From contig NZ_CP126115.1 in NCBI RefSeq assembly GCF_030123505.1, positions 1,874,001-1,938,000 of the forward strand: a stretch of 64,000 nt of DNA, given 5' to 3'. Both the position numbers and the translations under genes were made by a program. Below are positions 19,642-30,200 of this stretch, piece by piece. Each line of letters opens with the position of its first letter. Position 1 is the first letter of the stretch. The notes under the pieces were generated by a model. That model had not been told where the DNA came from, did not search any database, and saw only the letters and a program-made list of their open reading frames with translations. The DNA comes from Neobacillus sp. YX16. Lineage in GTDB: Bacteria > Bacillota > Bacilli > Bacillales > Cytobacillaceae.

Positions 19642-20520
19642 TTGTTTCGTAATGTTGCAGAGTTAGTAGAGCTTGCCATTAGCAAAAATAAAAAAATCTC
19701 AGAAATTATGATTGAGCAGGAAATGGATGTCACCGGACGCAGCCGGGAAGAAGTATTTGCCTTTATGGATAGAAATTTAAAGGTCATGGAGGAAGCGGTT
19801 GAGCGTGGTATTAAAGGAGTAAAATCACATTCGGGGTTAACTGGCGGCGATGCTGTTCTTATGCAGAAATATATTGAAAAAGGTAACTTCCTGTCTGGCA
19901 AAACCGTCCTTGACGCAGTGAGCAAAGCGGTCGCAACGAATGAAGTCAATGCAGCGATGGGAACGATTTGTGCTACACCGACTGCCGGTTCTGCAGGAGT
20001 TGTGCCTGGGACATTATTTGCAGTGAAAGAAAAACTAAATCCAACTAGAGAGGAAATGATTTCTTTTCTTTTCACGGCGGGAGCTTTTGGTTTTGTCGTT
20101 GCTAATAATGCTTCGATTTCAGGTGCTGCTGGCGGCTGTCAAGCGGAAGTTGGTTCAGCTTCAGGAATGGCTGCGGCAGCTATTGTAGAGATGGCAGGAG
20201 GTTCACCAGAGCAATGCGCAGAAGCAATGGCGATTACATTAAAAAATATGCTCGGGCTGGTATGTGATCCTGTCGCCGGTTTGGTGGAAGTACCATGTGT
20301 TAAAAGAAATGCAATGGGAGCCGCAAATGCAATGGTTGCGGCGGATATGGCATTAGCAGGAATTACAAGCAGGATTCCATGTGATGAAGTCATAGACGCT
20401 ATGTATAAAATAGGTCTAACGATGCCGACAGCTTTAAAAGAAACTGCACAGGGAGGGTTGGCGGCAACTCCGACAGGTCGTGAACTCGAAGCCAAGATCT
20501 TCGGTATTCCGCGCGTTTAA
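19642..20520 (+). CDS. sdaAA: L-serine dehydratase, alpha subunit
   Basis: This 292-residue catalytic subunit has the conserved cysteines expected to hold the 4Fe-4S cluster (GTICATPTAGSAG, LVCDPVAG, VPCVKRN) and the SGAAGGCQAEVG segment. The start is TTG at 19642 behind GGGGGAAGG, giving the conserved MFRNVAEL N-terminus. It is close in length to B. subtilis SdaAA, with a slightly shorter C-terminus. recG starts one base after its stop, so recG is probably translated by coupling. Confidence 0.95.
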   Translation: MFRNVAELVELAISKNKKISEIMIEQEMDVTGRSREEVFAFMDRNLKVMEEAVERGIKGVKSHSGLTGGDAVLMQKYIEKGNFLSGKTVLDAVSKAVATNEVNAAMGTICATPTAGSAGVVPGTLFAVKEKLNPTREEMISFLFTAGAFGFVVANNASISGAAGGCQAEVGSASGMAAAAIVEMAGGSPEQCAEAMAITLKNMLGLVCDPVAGLVEVPCVKRNAMGAANAMVAADMALAGITSRIPCDEVIDAMYKIGLTMPTALKETAQGGLAATPTGRELEAKIFGIPRV

Positions 20521-20521
20521 A

Positions 20522-22570
20522 GTGAATCATTATCTTAAACAATCAGTTACAGAAATAAAAGGCATTGGGGAAGAAACAGCTGAGAGTTTAGCGGAAATGA
20601 AAATATTTACCGTTCAGGATTTATTAGAGTATTTTCCATACCGTTATGAAGATTACCGACTTCGTGAACTTACTGAAGTTCAGCATGAAGAAAAAATTAC
20701 AGTAGAAGGGAAGGTTCATAGTGAGCCTTCTCTTACATATTTTGGCCGGAAGAAATCGAAGCTGATGATTCGAATGTTTGTCGGGCAATATCTTATTAAA
20801 GTTGTATTCTTTAACCAGCCGTACCTAAAAAGTAAAATAATCATGAATGAAACGATTACTGTTACAGGCAAATGGGACGCCCATCGTCAAACGATAAGTG
20901 CTAATGAAATGCAGGTCGGACAAAATGCAAAAATACAAGATTTTGAGCCTGTCTACTCACTTAAAGGGAAAATTACGACGAAAGGAATGCGGAAATTTAT
21001 TTCGATTGCCTTTCAACAATTTGGCAAATATATTGAAGAAAGTCTGCCATACTCTCTCGTTAAAAAGTACCGTTTGCCTAACCGCAGTGATGCTATGAAA
21101 GCCATGCATTTTCCTGTTAACCAAGAGGACGTAAAACAGGCACGCCGTCGTTTAGTTTATGAAGAATTTTTACTATTTCAGCTAAAAATGCAGGCATTAC
21201 GTAAATTTGAACGGGAGCATGCACCAGGAATCGAACAAAACTATCATGTGACAAAGGTAGAGGAATTTATTCAATTGCTGCCTTTTCCGTTGACGAATGC
21301 GCAGAATCGCGTTGTAACGGAGATATTAACAGATCTAAAATCGCCTCTTAGAATGAATCGCCTCCTGCAAGGTGATGTGGGCTCAGGAAAAACGGTAGTG
21401 GCAGCCATTGGATTATATGCTAGTTTTACTGCAGGTTACCAAGGGGCATTAATGGTTCCAACTGAAATTTTAGCAGAACAGCACGCTGAATCTCTCAAGG
21501 GATTATTAGAACCTTTTGGACTTAAATGTGAATTATTAACGAGTTCTGTTAAAGGAAAACGGAGAAGAGAAATTCTTCAAAACTTAGCTGAAGGAAAAGT
21601 AGATATTTTAATAGGGACACATGCTCTTATTCAGGATGAGGTATCCTTTAATAAATTAGGGTTTGTGATAACCGATGAACAGCACCGCTTTGGTGTTGAA
21701 CAACGAAGAGTATTACGGGAAAAGGGAGAAAATCCTGATGTTCTGTTCATGACCGCAACTCCAATACCAAGAACGCTTGCCATTACCGTATTTGGTGAGA
21801 TGGATGTATCGGTTATTGATGAAATGCCTGCAGGGCGTAAAGCAATCGAAACCTACTGGGCAAAACCGGATATGCTTGGAAGGGTCCTTTCTTTTGTGGA
21901 AAAAGAATTAGTAAAGGGGCATCAGGCTTATGTGATTTGCCCGTTAATTGAAGAATCAGACAAGCTGGATGTCCAAAATGCGATTGACGTCCATACTACT
22001 TTAACCCATCACTTTCATAATCGTTATAAGGTTGGACTTATGCATGGACGGTTAAGCTCGGAAGAAAAAGATACGATTATGAAGGCATTTAGTACCAATG
22101 AGGTACAAGTGCTAGTATCAACAACGGTAGTAGAAGTGGGAGTCAATGTACCTAATGCAACAATGATGGTTATCTATGATGCAGAGAGATTTGGTCTATC
22201 ACAACTTCATCAGCTCCGAGGAAGAGTAGGAAGAGGCAGTGACCAATCCTATTGTATCTTGTTAGCCGAACCAAAGTCTGAAGTGGGTCAGGAGAGAATG
22301 AGAATTATGACCGACACCAATGATGGCTTCGTTTTAAGTGAGAAGGACCTTGAATTACGGGGACCAGGTGACTTTTTTGGAAAAAAACAGAGTGGTGTAC
22401 CTGAATTTAAGCTGGCAGATATGGTTCACGATTACCGTGCACTTGAAACAGCTAGAAATGACGCTTCACTCATGATACAGTCTAAGACATTCTGGATTGA
22501 TAAAGAATATGAATATCTAAGAAATCAGTTAGATAATACAGGTGTTTTAGAAGGCGAAAAATTAGATTAA
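20522..22570 (+). CDS. recG: ATP-dependent DNA helicase RecG
   Basis: RecG remodels stalled replication forks and Holliday junctions. The 682 residues match the B. subtilis length. An N-terminal wedge OB domain (VEGKVHSEPSLTYFG) precedes helicase motifs GDVGSGKTVVA, DEQHRFGVEQR, FMTATPIPRTLA, VSTTVVEVGVNVPNA and the Q-x-x-R-x-x-R box HQLRGRVGRG. The GTG at 20522 fits the family N-terminus but lacks a clear ribosome site; it lies directly after the sdaAA TAA, so it likely depends on coupling. A terminator follows. Confidence 0.95.
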   Translation: MNHYLKQSVTEIKGIGEETAESLAEMKIFTVQDLLEYFPYRYEDYRLRELTEVQHEEKITVEGKVHSEPSLTYFGRKKSKLMIRMFVGQYLIKVVFFNQPYLKSKIIMNETITVTGKWDAHRQTISANEMQVGQNAKIQDFEPVYSLKGKITTKGMRKFISIAFQQFGKYIEESLPYSLVKKYRLPNRSDAMKAMHFPVNQEDVKQARRRLVYEEFLLFQLKMQALRKFEREHAPGIEQNYHVTKVEEFIQLLPFPLTNAQNRVVTEILTDLKSPLRMNRLLQGDVGSGKTVVAAIGLYASFTAGYQGALMVPTEILAEQHAESLKGLLEPFGLKCELLTSSVKGKRRREILQNLAEGKVDILIGTHALIQDEVSFNKLGFVITDEQHRFGVEQRRVLREKGENPDVLFMTATPIPRTLAITVFGEMDVSVIDEMPAGRKAIETYWAKPDMLGRVLSFVEKELVKGHQAYVICPLIEESDKLDVQNAIDVHTTLTHHFHNRYKVGLMHGRLSSEEKDTIMKAFSTNEVQVLVSTTVVEVGVNVPNATMMVIYDAERFGLSQLHQLRGRVGRGSDQSYCILLAEPKSEVGQERMRIMTDTNDGFVLSEKDLELRGPGDFFGKKQSGVPEFKLADMVHDYRALETARNDASLMIQSKTFWIDKEYEYLRNQLDNTGVLEGEKLD

Positions 22571-22591
22571 CTAAATAATCAATTTTCAGGT

Positions 22592-22636
22592 AGATTGTAA
22601 GAATGTAAACTTATTCTTGCAATCTGCTTTTTCTAA
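22592..22636 (+). terminator. Intrinsic terminator after recG
   Basis: AGATTGTAAGAAT (22592-22604) pairs with ATTCTTGCAATCT (22613-22625) through one G-T wobble, followed by GCTTTTTCTAATTTT. The downstream arm contains the -35 box of the fapR promoter. Confidence 0.75.
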
Positions 22637-22645
22637 TTTTATACT
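22617..22645 (+). promoter_or_regulatory. Sigma-A promoter of the fapR operon
   Basis: TTGCAA (22617-22622) and TATACT (22640-22645) are separated by 17 bases. The predicted start falls at about 22652, inside the FapR operator. Confidence 0.65.
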
Positions 22646-22648
22646 ACT

Positions 22649-22668
22649 ATTAGTACCTAGTCATAATA
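22649..22668 (+). promoter_or_regulatory. FapR operator
   Basis: ATTAGTACCTAGTCATAATA matches the FapR-binding consensus (TTAGTACCTNNTNNTAA type) and overlaps the predicted transcription start 20-40 bases before fapR. FapR bound here should block initiation until malonyl-CoA or malonyl-ACP releases it, giving autoregulation of the cluster. Confidence 0.85.
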
Positions 22669-22687
22669 GCTCGGACGGTGTGTATTA

Positions 22688-23272
22688 ATGAGAAGAACAA
22701 AAAAAGAACGTCAGCAGATGTTAAAAGAGACCATCAAGGAAAATCCATTTATTACTGATGAAGACCTTGCAGATAAATTTCAAGTGAGTGTGCAAACCAT
22801 TCGCCTTGATCGTTTGGAGTTATCTATTCCTGAGTTGCGGGAAAGGATAAAATATGTTGCAGAGAAAAAATTTGAAGATGAAGTTCGGTCTTTGCCGATA
22901 GAGGAAGTAATTGGAGAAATTATTGATATTGATTTAGATCAGAGTGCCATTTCGATACTCGATGTGAAAGAGGAGCATGTCTTTATGCGAAACCAGATAG
23001 CCAGAGGCCATCATGTTTTCGCACAGGCAAATTCTCTTGCTACAGCGGTCATTAATGATGAATTGGCGTTAACAGCAAAGGCAAACATACAATTTAAACG
23101 GTCAGTTAAACAAGGTGAACGAGTGATTGCCAAAGCAAAAGTAATTAAAATTGATGACGGCATCGGCAGGACAATTGTCGAAGTGACAAGTTTTGTAAAT
23201 AACGAGCTTGTTTTTAAAGGCGAATTTGAAATGTACCGTTCAGAAAAATCATTAAAGGATGAGAAAAGATGA
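22688..23272 (+). CDS. fapR: Fatty acid and phospholipid synthesis repressor FapR
   Basis: FapR represses fatty acid and phospholipid genes and is released by malonyl-CoA. The 194 residues have an N-terminal helix-turn-helix ([24 protein letters not shown]) and a C-terminal hot-dog thioesterase-like effector domain ([18 protein letters not shown]). It heads fapR-plsX-fabD-fabG-acpP and carries its own operator upstream. It overlaps plsX by four bases. Confidence 0.96.
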   Translation: MRRTKKERQQMLKETIKENPFITDEDLADKFQVSVQTIRLDRLELSIPELRERIKYVAEKKFEDEVRSLPIEEVIGEIIDIDLDQSAISILDVKEEHVFMRNQIARGHHVFAQANSLATAVINDELALTAKANIQFKRSVKQGERVIAKAKVIKIDDGIGRTIVEVTSFVNNELVFKGEFEMYRSEKSLKDEKR

Positions 23273-24273
23273 AGTTAGCTATCGATGCTATGGGTGGCGA
23301 CCATGCTCCTAAAGAAATCGTAATCGGTGCAATGAAAGCTGTAGAAACATTTTCAGATATACATATAACCCTAGTTGGGGATGAAGCCAAAATTAAAGAA
23401 TACTTAACAAATTCGGAACGGATTAACATTTTACATACAACGGAGGTCATACTTGGAACGGACGAGCCTGTGAGAGCTGTTCGCCGCAAAAAAACGGCCT
23501 CTATGGTATTAGCTGCACAGCAAGTAGCGGATGGAAAAGCAGACGCTTGTATATCCGCAGGAAATACAGGTGCATTAATGGCTGCAGGATTGTTTGTTGT
23601 AGGAAGGATTGAGGGGATAGAACGGCCTGCCCTAACACCTACTTTACCAACCATTGGCGGAGAAGGATTTCTATTATTGGATGTCGGGGCAAATGTAGAC
23701 GCCAAGCCTGAGCATTTGCTTCAATATGCCATAATGGGTTCCATCTATTGTGAAAAAGTTAGAGGAACAGATAACCCTCGGGTGGGTCTACTAAATATCG
23801 GGACGGAAGAAAAGAAAGGGAATGACCTAACAAAAGCAGCATTTGAACTTTTGAAAAAGGCAAATATTAATTTTATTGGAAATGTAGAAGCCAGGGATTT
23901 GCTTGATGGCGCAGCGGACGTGGTTGTGACGGATGGTTTCACTGGTAATATGGTGTTAAAAACTGTTGAGGGTACAGCGCTATCTATGTTTAAAATGCTA
24001 AAAACCACGTTAATGAGCAGTATGAAAAGTAAACTTGCTGCCGCGGTATTAAAACCTGAATTCAAAATCTTAAAAAACACATTAGACTATTCTGAGTATG
24101 GCGGTGCAGGTCTTTTTGGCTTAAAGGCACCTGTCATCAAAGCACATGGCTCCTCAAACGGACAAGCAATCTTTAGCGCAATTCGTCAAACAAGAGAAAT
24201 GGTTGAAAAGGATGTTGTCGGGCTCATTAAAAAGACTATTGAAAATGAGAAGACATCTAATTTAGAAGTGTAG
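23269..24273 (+). CDS. plsX: Phosphate acyltransferase PlsX
   Basis: PlsX makes acyl-phosphate from acyl-ACP, the donor used by PlsY for phospholipid synthesis. The 334 residues show [12 protein letters not shown] at the start, [25 protein letters not shown], and [14 protein letters not shown]. It is a peripheral membrane enzyme. The ATGA overlap with fapR and the 14 bp gap to fabD mark a single operon. Confidence 0.96.
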   Translation: MKLAIDAMGGDHAPKEIVIGAMKAVETFSDIHITLVGDEAKIKEYLTNSERINILHTTEVILGTDEPVRAVRRKKTASMVLAAQQVADGKADACISAGNTGALMAAGLFVVGRIEGIERPALTPTLPTIGGEGFLLLDVGANVDAKPEHLLQYAIMGSIYCEKVRGTDNPRVGLLNIGTEEKKGNDLTKAAFELLKKANINFIGNVEARDLLDGAADVVVTDGFTGNMVLKTVEGTALSMFKMLKTTLMSSMKSKLAAAVLKPEFKILKNTLDYSEYGGAGLFGLKAPVIKAHGSSNGQAIFSAIRQTREMVEKDVVGLIKKTIENEKTSNLEV

Positions 24274-24287
24274 GAAGGGGTGCACAA

Positions 24288-25235
24288 ATGGGAAAAATAG
24301 CATTTGTATTTCCAGGGCAAGGCTCACAAATAGTTGGGATGGGACAGCAGCTTGCTGAGCAGTTTCCTGAGGTAATGAAATATTTTATAAAAGCAGACGA
24401 AACACTCTCGGTTGATTTAAGTAAACTTATATTCGAGGGACCTCAAGAAGAATTGACCAAAACCGTTAATACACAGCCAGCACTATTAACAACTAGTATG
24501 GCTATTCTAGAAAGATTTCAAAAATCTGCAATCAAACCTGATTACGTAGCTGGACATAGTCTGGGTGAATATACAGCCCTTGTAGCAGCTGGAGCACTAA
24601 CTTTTGAGGATGGCGTCTTTGCAGTGAGAAAAAGAGGAGAATTTATGGAGGGAGCAGTTCCAAATGGTGAAGGTTCGATGGCCGCTATTTTAGGACTTGC
24701 CCGTGAACCTCTATCAGAAGTAACAGCTGAAGTAAGTGACTCTGGCTTCCCAGTTTCTCTGGCGAACTTGAATTGTCCAGGTCAAATTGTTATCTCTGGA
24801 TCTCGAAAAGGTGTTGAGCTTGCAGGGGTAAAAGCGAAAGAAGCCGGTGCAAAAAGAGCGATTCCTTTGGAAGTCAGCGGTCCATTTCATTCTTCATTAA
24901 TGAAACCTGCTGCTGGCGAATTACGTGAGGTTTTAGATGGACTAGATATGAAGGATGCGCATATACCTGTGATTGCGAATGTTTCAGCAAATCCAATGAC
25001 TTCAGCATCAGAAATTAAGGAAAATTTAATTGAACAGCTTTACTCACCTGTGTTATGGGAAGATTCTGTTGTGAAAATGATTGATTTAGGTGTTGATACA
25101 TTTATTGAAATTGGTCCTGGGAAAGTACTTTCAGGGTTAATTAAAAAGATTAACCGCAGTGTTAAAACGTACTCGATATCTGATGAGGAAAGCTGTCAAT
25201 CTGTAATCGAGGCATTGAAGGAGGAAAATCTATGA
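24288..25235 (+). CDS. fabD: Malonyl-CoA:ACP transacylase
   Basis: FabD loads malonyl groups onto ACP for chain extension. The 315 residues contain FVFPGQGSQ, the GHSLGEY nucleophile elbow with the catalytic Ser, and the HSSLM segment with the catalytic His. AGGAAGGGG precedes the ATG. It ends in a four-base overlap with fabG. Confidence 0.96.
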   Translation: MGKIAFVFPGQGSQIVGMGQQLAEQFPEVMKYFIKADETLSVDLSKLIFEGPQEELTKTVNTQPALLTTSMAILERFQKSAIKPDYVAGHSLGEYTALVAAGALTFEDGVFAVRKRGEFMEGAVPNGEGSMAAILGLAREPLSEVTAEVSDSGFPVSLANLNCPGQIVISGSRKGVELAGVKAKEAGAKRAIPLEVSGPFHSSLMKPAAGELREVLDGLDMKDAHIPVIANVSANPMTSASEIKENLIEQLYSPVLWEDSVVKMIDLGVDTFIEIGPGKVLSGLIKKINRSVKTYSISDEESCQSVIEALKEENL

Positions 25236-25975
25236 CTTTAGCAGGCAAAGTTGCCTTAGTAACGGGTGCGTCCAGAGGAATAGGAAGAGAAATTGCTCTC
25301 GAGCTTGCAAGACAGGGAGCAAATGTCGCAGTCAACTATGCTGGCAGTGAAGGAAAAGCGAATGAAGTGGTAGATGAGGTAAAAGCCATTGGGAGAGAAG
25401 CATTTGCGATTAAATGTGATGTATCCAATAGTGAAGAAGTGTCCGCTATGGTTAAAGAGACAGTAGATCGATTTGGTAAATTGGATATACTTGTTAATAA
25501 TGCGGGTATCACAAAAGATAATTTACTAATGAGAATGAAAGAAGAAGAATGGGATGATGTGATTAACATCAATCTTAAAGGCGTTTTTCTTTGTACAAAA
25601 GGCGTTACCCGCCAAATGATGAAGCAGCGTGTGGGTCGTATCATTAATATCACTTCAGTTGTTGGTGTAAGTGGTAATCCAGGACAAGCTAACTATGTGT
25701 CAGCAAAAGCCGGTGTGATTGGCTTAACGAAAACTACTGCGAAAGAGCTTGCCTCCCGTAATATTACCGTTAATGCTATTGCGCCAGGATTTATCACAAC
25801 CGATATGACCGATAAATTAACGGAAGAAGTCAAAGTAGAAATGTTAAAACAAATTCCATTAGCCCGCTTAGGAGAACCTAAGGACATTGCGAAAATGACA
25901 GCTTTCCTAGCTTCTGAGGATGCATCCTATATAACAGGTCAAACGATTCATGTAAATGGCGGAATGGTGATGTAA
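25232..25975 (+). CDS. fabG: 3-oxoacyl-[ACP] reductase
   Basis: FabG reduces beta-ketoacyl-ACP with NADPH. The 247-residue short-chain dehydrogenase has the cofactor motif [12 protein letters not shown], and the catalytic Ser-Tyr-Lys set ([15 protein letters not shown]). It follows fabD with an ATGA overlap. A short gap with a separate -10 box leads to acpP, so acpP can also be expressed alone. Confidence 0.96.
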   Translation: MTLAGKVALVTGASRGIGREIALELARQGANVAVNYAGSEGKANEVVDEVKAIGREAFAIKCDVSNSEEVSAMVKETVDRFGKLDILVNNAGITKDNLLMRMKEEEWDDVININLKGVFLCTKGVTRQMMKQRVGRIINITSVVGVSGNPGQANYVSAKAGVIGLTKTTAKELASRNITVNAIAPGFITTDMTDKLTEEVKVEMLKQIPLARLGEPKDIAKMTAFLASEDASYITGQTIHVNGGMVM

Positions 25976-26015
25976 AATTATTTTTTAATACGTTTATTAT
26001 TTTATTGAAATACTC

Positions 26016-26021
26016 TATAAT
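26016..26021 (+). promoter_or_regulatory. Possible acpP promoter (-10 box)
   Basis: A perfect TATAAT lies 24 bases before the acpP start. The best -35 at 17 bp spacing is TTTATT (25993), which is weak. Extra expression of acpP is expected since ACP is abundant. Confidence 0.45.
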
Positions 26022-26044
26022 AGCTTGAGGGGAGGTGAACTACA

Positions 26045-26278
26045 ATGGCAGAGGTATTAGAACGTGTTACAAAAATCATCGTTGACCGTTTAGGTGTAGA
26101 TGAATCACAAGTTAAGCTTGAAGCTTCATTCAAAGATGATCTTGGTGCTGATTCCCTTGACGTAGTTGAACTAGTTATGGAATTAGAAGATGAGTTTGAT
26201 ATGGAAATTTCTGACGATGATGCTGAAAAAATCAGCACAGTTGGTGATGCTGTTACTTACATAAATAGTAAGAATTAA
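26045..26278 (+). CDS. acpP: Acyl carrier protein
   Basis: The 77-residue acidic protein carries growing acyl chains on a phosphopantetheine arm attached at Ser37 of the DSL motif ([11 protein letters not shown]). A very strong GGGGAGGTGA ribosome site precedes the ATG. It closes the FapR-controlled cluster and is followed by a terminator. Confidence 0.97.
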   Translation: MAEVLERVTKIIVDRLGVDESQVKLEASFKDDLGADSLDVVELVMELEDEFDMEISDDDAEKISTVGDAVTYINSKN

Positions 26279-26296
26279 TTCGTTGGATTTCTTTCA

Positions 26297-26327
26297 AAAG
26301 CTCCGTTTTCAAACGGAGCTTCTTTCT
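26297..26327 (+). terminator. Intrinsic terminator after acpP
   Basis: AAGCTCCGTTT pairs perfectly with AAACGGAGCTT and is followed by CTTTCT. A second hairpin (AACTTGGTAGT at 26337 with ACTGCCAAGTT at 26358, then TCTTTGCGTTTT) follows and may act as a back-up. Confidence 0.7.
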
Positions 26328-26444
26328 GTATTATAGAACTTGGTAGTTCCTGAAATTACTGCCAAGTTTCTTTGCGTTTTGACTAGAGATTACTTAAACT
26401 ATTGATAGGTATGTGTGTAAAAAATATGCAAGGTGGAGACTTTA

Positions 26445-27188
26445 ATGCGCAGAAAAGGTAAGGAAAAAGAAATGAACAATCGCGCAAAAGAAAATCAATT
26501 TAAGGATTTTCAGGACAAGATCGGTATTCATTTTGAAAATGAAAAGCTTTTAAAACAAGCTTTTACTCATTCATCCTATGTGAATGAGCATCGCAGAAAG
26601 CCTTATGAAGATAACGAGAGGCTTGAATTTTTAGGGGACGCTGTACTAGAACTCACTGTGTCGAAATTCCTGTTCCAGAAATATCCAATGATGAGTGAAG
26701 GGGAGCTAACAAAGCTCCGTGCAGCTATCGTATGTGAGCCTTCGCTAGTAATCTTGGCAAACGAACTTTGCTTCGGCAAATTAATTTTGTTGGGAAAAGG
26801 AGAAGAGATGACTGGGGGAAGAGAACGCCCAGCTCTATTAGCTGATGTATTTGAAGCATTTATTGGTGCGTTATACCTGGATAAGGGACTTGAGGTAGTA
26901 ATAGAATTTCTAGACAAAGTGGTTTTCCCTAAAATTAATGAGGGTGCTTTTTCTCATGTGATGGATTTTAAGAGCCAGCTTCAGGAATTAATCCAGAGAG
27001 ATGGGACAGGTTTGATTGAATATAAAGTATTAATTGAAAAAGGTCCTGCCCACAGTAAAGAATTTGTTTCAAGAGTTTCGTTAAATGGTGAAGAATTAGG
27101 AATCGGTACAGGTAAATCAAAAAAAGAAGCAGAACAGCATGCCGCCCAAATGGCGTTGGAGTTTTTGAAGCAAAAACATCATAGTTAA
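26445..27188 (+). CDS. rnc: Ribonuclease III
   Basis: RNase III cuts double-stranded RNA, including the 30S rRNA precursor and scRNA, and in B. subtilis protects against prophage toxins. The 247 residues have the catalytic signature [14 protein letters not shown], the [10 protein letters not shown] helix, and a C-terminal double-stranded-RNA-binding domain ([27 protein letters not shown]). The ATG at 26445 is seven bases after GGAG; the in-frame GTG at 26433 lies inside the ribosome site. Confidence 0.96.
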   Translation: MRRKGKEKEMNNRAKENQFKDFQDKIGIHFENEKLLKQAFTHSSYVNEHRRKPYEDNERLEFLGDAVLELTVSKFLFQKYPMMSEGELTKLRAAIVCEPSLVILANELCFGKLILLGKGEEMTGGRERPALLADVFEAFIGALYLDKGLEVVIEFLDKVVFPKINEGAFSHVMDFKSQLQELIQRDGTGLIEYKVLIEKGPAHSKEFVSRVSLNGEELGIGTGKSKKEAEQHAAQMALEFLKQKHHS

Positions 27189-27243
27189 ACAACATAAGAA
27201 TGCTAAGGAAGATTCCGGCCAAGCTTTTAGGGAGGATAAGGAT

Positions 27244-30200
27244 ATGTTTTTAAAACGGTTGGACATCATTGGCTTTAAATCTTTTGCAGATCGTATTGGG
27301 GTGGATTTTGTTCAAGGAGTCACTGCTGTAGTTGGTCCAAACGGAAGTGGGAAAAGTAATATAACAGATGCAATTCGCTGGGTATTAGGTGAGCAATCTG
27401 CTAAATCACTTAGAGGCTCTAAAATGGAAGATATCATTTTTGCGGGAAGCGATACAAGAAAGCCGTTAAATTATGCGGAAGTGACCCTGACTCTTGATAA
27501 CCAAGACGAAGGATTATCGATTGATTACAACGAAGTGAGTGTAACGAGAAGGGTCACCCGTTCTGGCGATAGTGAATATTTAATTAATAAACAACCTTGC
27601 AGATTAAAGGATATTGTTGATTTGTTTATGGACTCGGGTCTTGGCAGAGAAGCGTTCTCGATTATCAGCCAAGGGAAGGTAGAAGAAATTCTCAACAGTA
27701 AGGCTGAGGACCGAAGAACGATCTTTGAAGAAGCCGCAGGTGTTTTAAAATATAAAAATCGTAAGAAAAAAGCAGAATCTAAACTAATAGAAACACAGGA
27801 TAATTTAAATCGAGTTAATGATATCCTACACGAACTTGAAGGACAAGTTGAACCATTAAAGATTCAGTCTTCAATGGCAAAGGATTACTTAGAGAAAAAA
27901 GAAGAACTTGAAAAAATTGAAGTTGCCTTAACGGTTTACGATATTGAAGATTTACATCAAAAGTGGACTTCGTTTTCAACTCAGCTTGAAGAACACCAGC
28001 AAGAAGAAATTAGGCTTTCGTCCAAGTTACAGATAAAGGAAGCAAAAATTGAAGAAACAAGGAATCAAATAGCTGCGCTTGATGAGTCCATTACTGATTT
28101 GCAAAATGTTCTCCTCCATGCTAGTGAAGAATTAGAAAAACTAGAAGGCAGGAAAGAGGTATTAAAAGAACGTAAGAAAAATGCCTCTCAAAATAGAGCT
28201 CAGCTTGAAAAGAATATTACTGAACTTACGGATAAAATCTTTCAATTAAAAAGTAATAGAGATATACAGGATGAACTAGTACAAAAGCTGACACAACAAG
28301 TGAATTTTCTTCAAAATCAGTTAAAAGAAAAACAGGAAAAATTAGCGTTATTCACGGAAAATATTGATGAAAAAATTGAATCCTTGAAAAGTGAATATAT
28401 TGAACTGTTAAATGACCAAGCTGGAGCGAAAAACGAGCTAAAATACATTGACCAGCAGCTTGACCAGCAAGAATTAAAGAGCACTCGCCTTGACTCTGAA
28501 AATGTAAAATTCATTGAGGAAAGACAACTTGCTCAAACGAAGAGGTTACAAATTCAATCAGCACTAGATGAAATACAAAGCAAACTATCAAATCAAGTTA
28601 CGAGTTTCAGGGAGAAGCAACGGAAACTTGAAAATGCTCAAAACAATTATCAGAAGCAAGAAAAGACCTTGTACCAAGCCTATCAAATTCTTCAACAGGC
28701 AAAATCACGGAAAGAAATGCTTGAGGAGATGGAAGAAGATTATTCAGGTTTCTTTCAAGGGGTAAAAGAAGTACTAAAAGCCCGAGGGAATAAGCTTCAA
28801 GGGATTGAAGGGGCTGTAGCTGAGCTAGTCAAAGTGCCAAAAGAATACGAGACTGCACTTGAAACAGCATTTGGCGGGGCTTTGCAGCATATCGTCGTTG
28901 ATACGGAACAAAATGCCCGTATGGCTATCACTTTCTTAAAACAAAATTCATTCGGCAGGGCTACTTTTTTACCATTAAGCGTTATAAAGGGCAGAGTGTT
29001 GTCGTCCTCACAACTACACTCTATTCAAAACCATCCTTCATTGGTGGGAAGCGCGGTCGATTTAGTAAGCTTCGATCCAAAATATACAGAGGTCATCAGT
29101 AATCTTTTAGGTAATGTTGTCATTACGAAAGATTTAAAGGGTGCGAACGAACTGGCCAAAATCCTCCAGTATCGGTGTCGACTAGTGACATTAGAGGGAG
29201 ATATTGTCAACCCCGGCGGCTCGATGACTGGCGGGGCACAAAAGCAAAAGACCAGCTCGTTATTGACAAGAAAAGGTGAGCTTGAAGAGTTGAAAGAAAA
29301 GCTTATCGTAATGACAGATAAAACCTCTAGTTTAGAAAACCTTGTTAAGTCTTTAAAACATGATATTAAATCACAAGAACAAGAGCTAGAGTCCATGCGA
29401 AAGTTTGGAGAAGAATTAAGACAAGAGGAACAAACGTTAAAGGGTGATCAAAGGGAAGCTGATTTCGAGGCAAAGAATATTAATAATCGCTTGGCGATGT
29501 ATGATCTTGAAAAAGGCCAATTTACAGAGGAACAGAAAACCTTAAACAAACGTAAAAGTGATCTCTATGAAGCAATGACTAGCTTTAAAGGTAAGATAGA
29601 AATTTTAGATAAACAAATTGCAAAACTAACAGAACAAAAAACAAATGATATATCCTCGAAAGAAACACTAACAAAGGAAATAACTGATTTAAAGGTCGAG
29701 TATGCAGCTAAAAATGAGCAATTTGTAAATACAAAAGAACGATTAGCTTTGATAGTAGAAGATTTAAACGAAAGTGAAGAGAGGCTGGCTCTTTATACAG
29801 AGGATTTAATGCTGCTAACCTCCGAGATGGAAGGCAGTTCTTCCGGGGAAGAACAGTTGGAAGCTGCCGCAAAACGGAAACAGCAGGATAAGGAACAAAC
29901 GATTGCCCTTATTTCTTCAAAAAGGCAGGAACGTCTCCAGTTGCTTTCAGCCCTAGAAGATGCTGAGCTCGAAGCAAAGGAAATTAAGAGACTTCATAAG
30001 GGTATGGTTGAAGTTTTAAAAGATGAAGAAGTAAAGCTTAATCGTTTAGACGTTGAACTTGAAAACAAACTGGCACAACTAAGAGAAGAATATTTACTTT
30101 CCTTTGAGGGTGCAAAGGAACAATATCCACTAATACTGCCAGTAGATGAAGCTAGGAAAAAAGTAAAGCTAATAAAACTGGCGATTGATGAACTCGGCAG

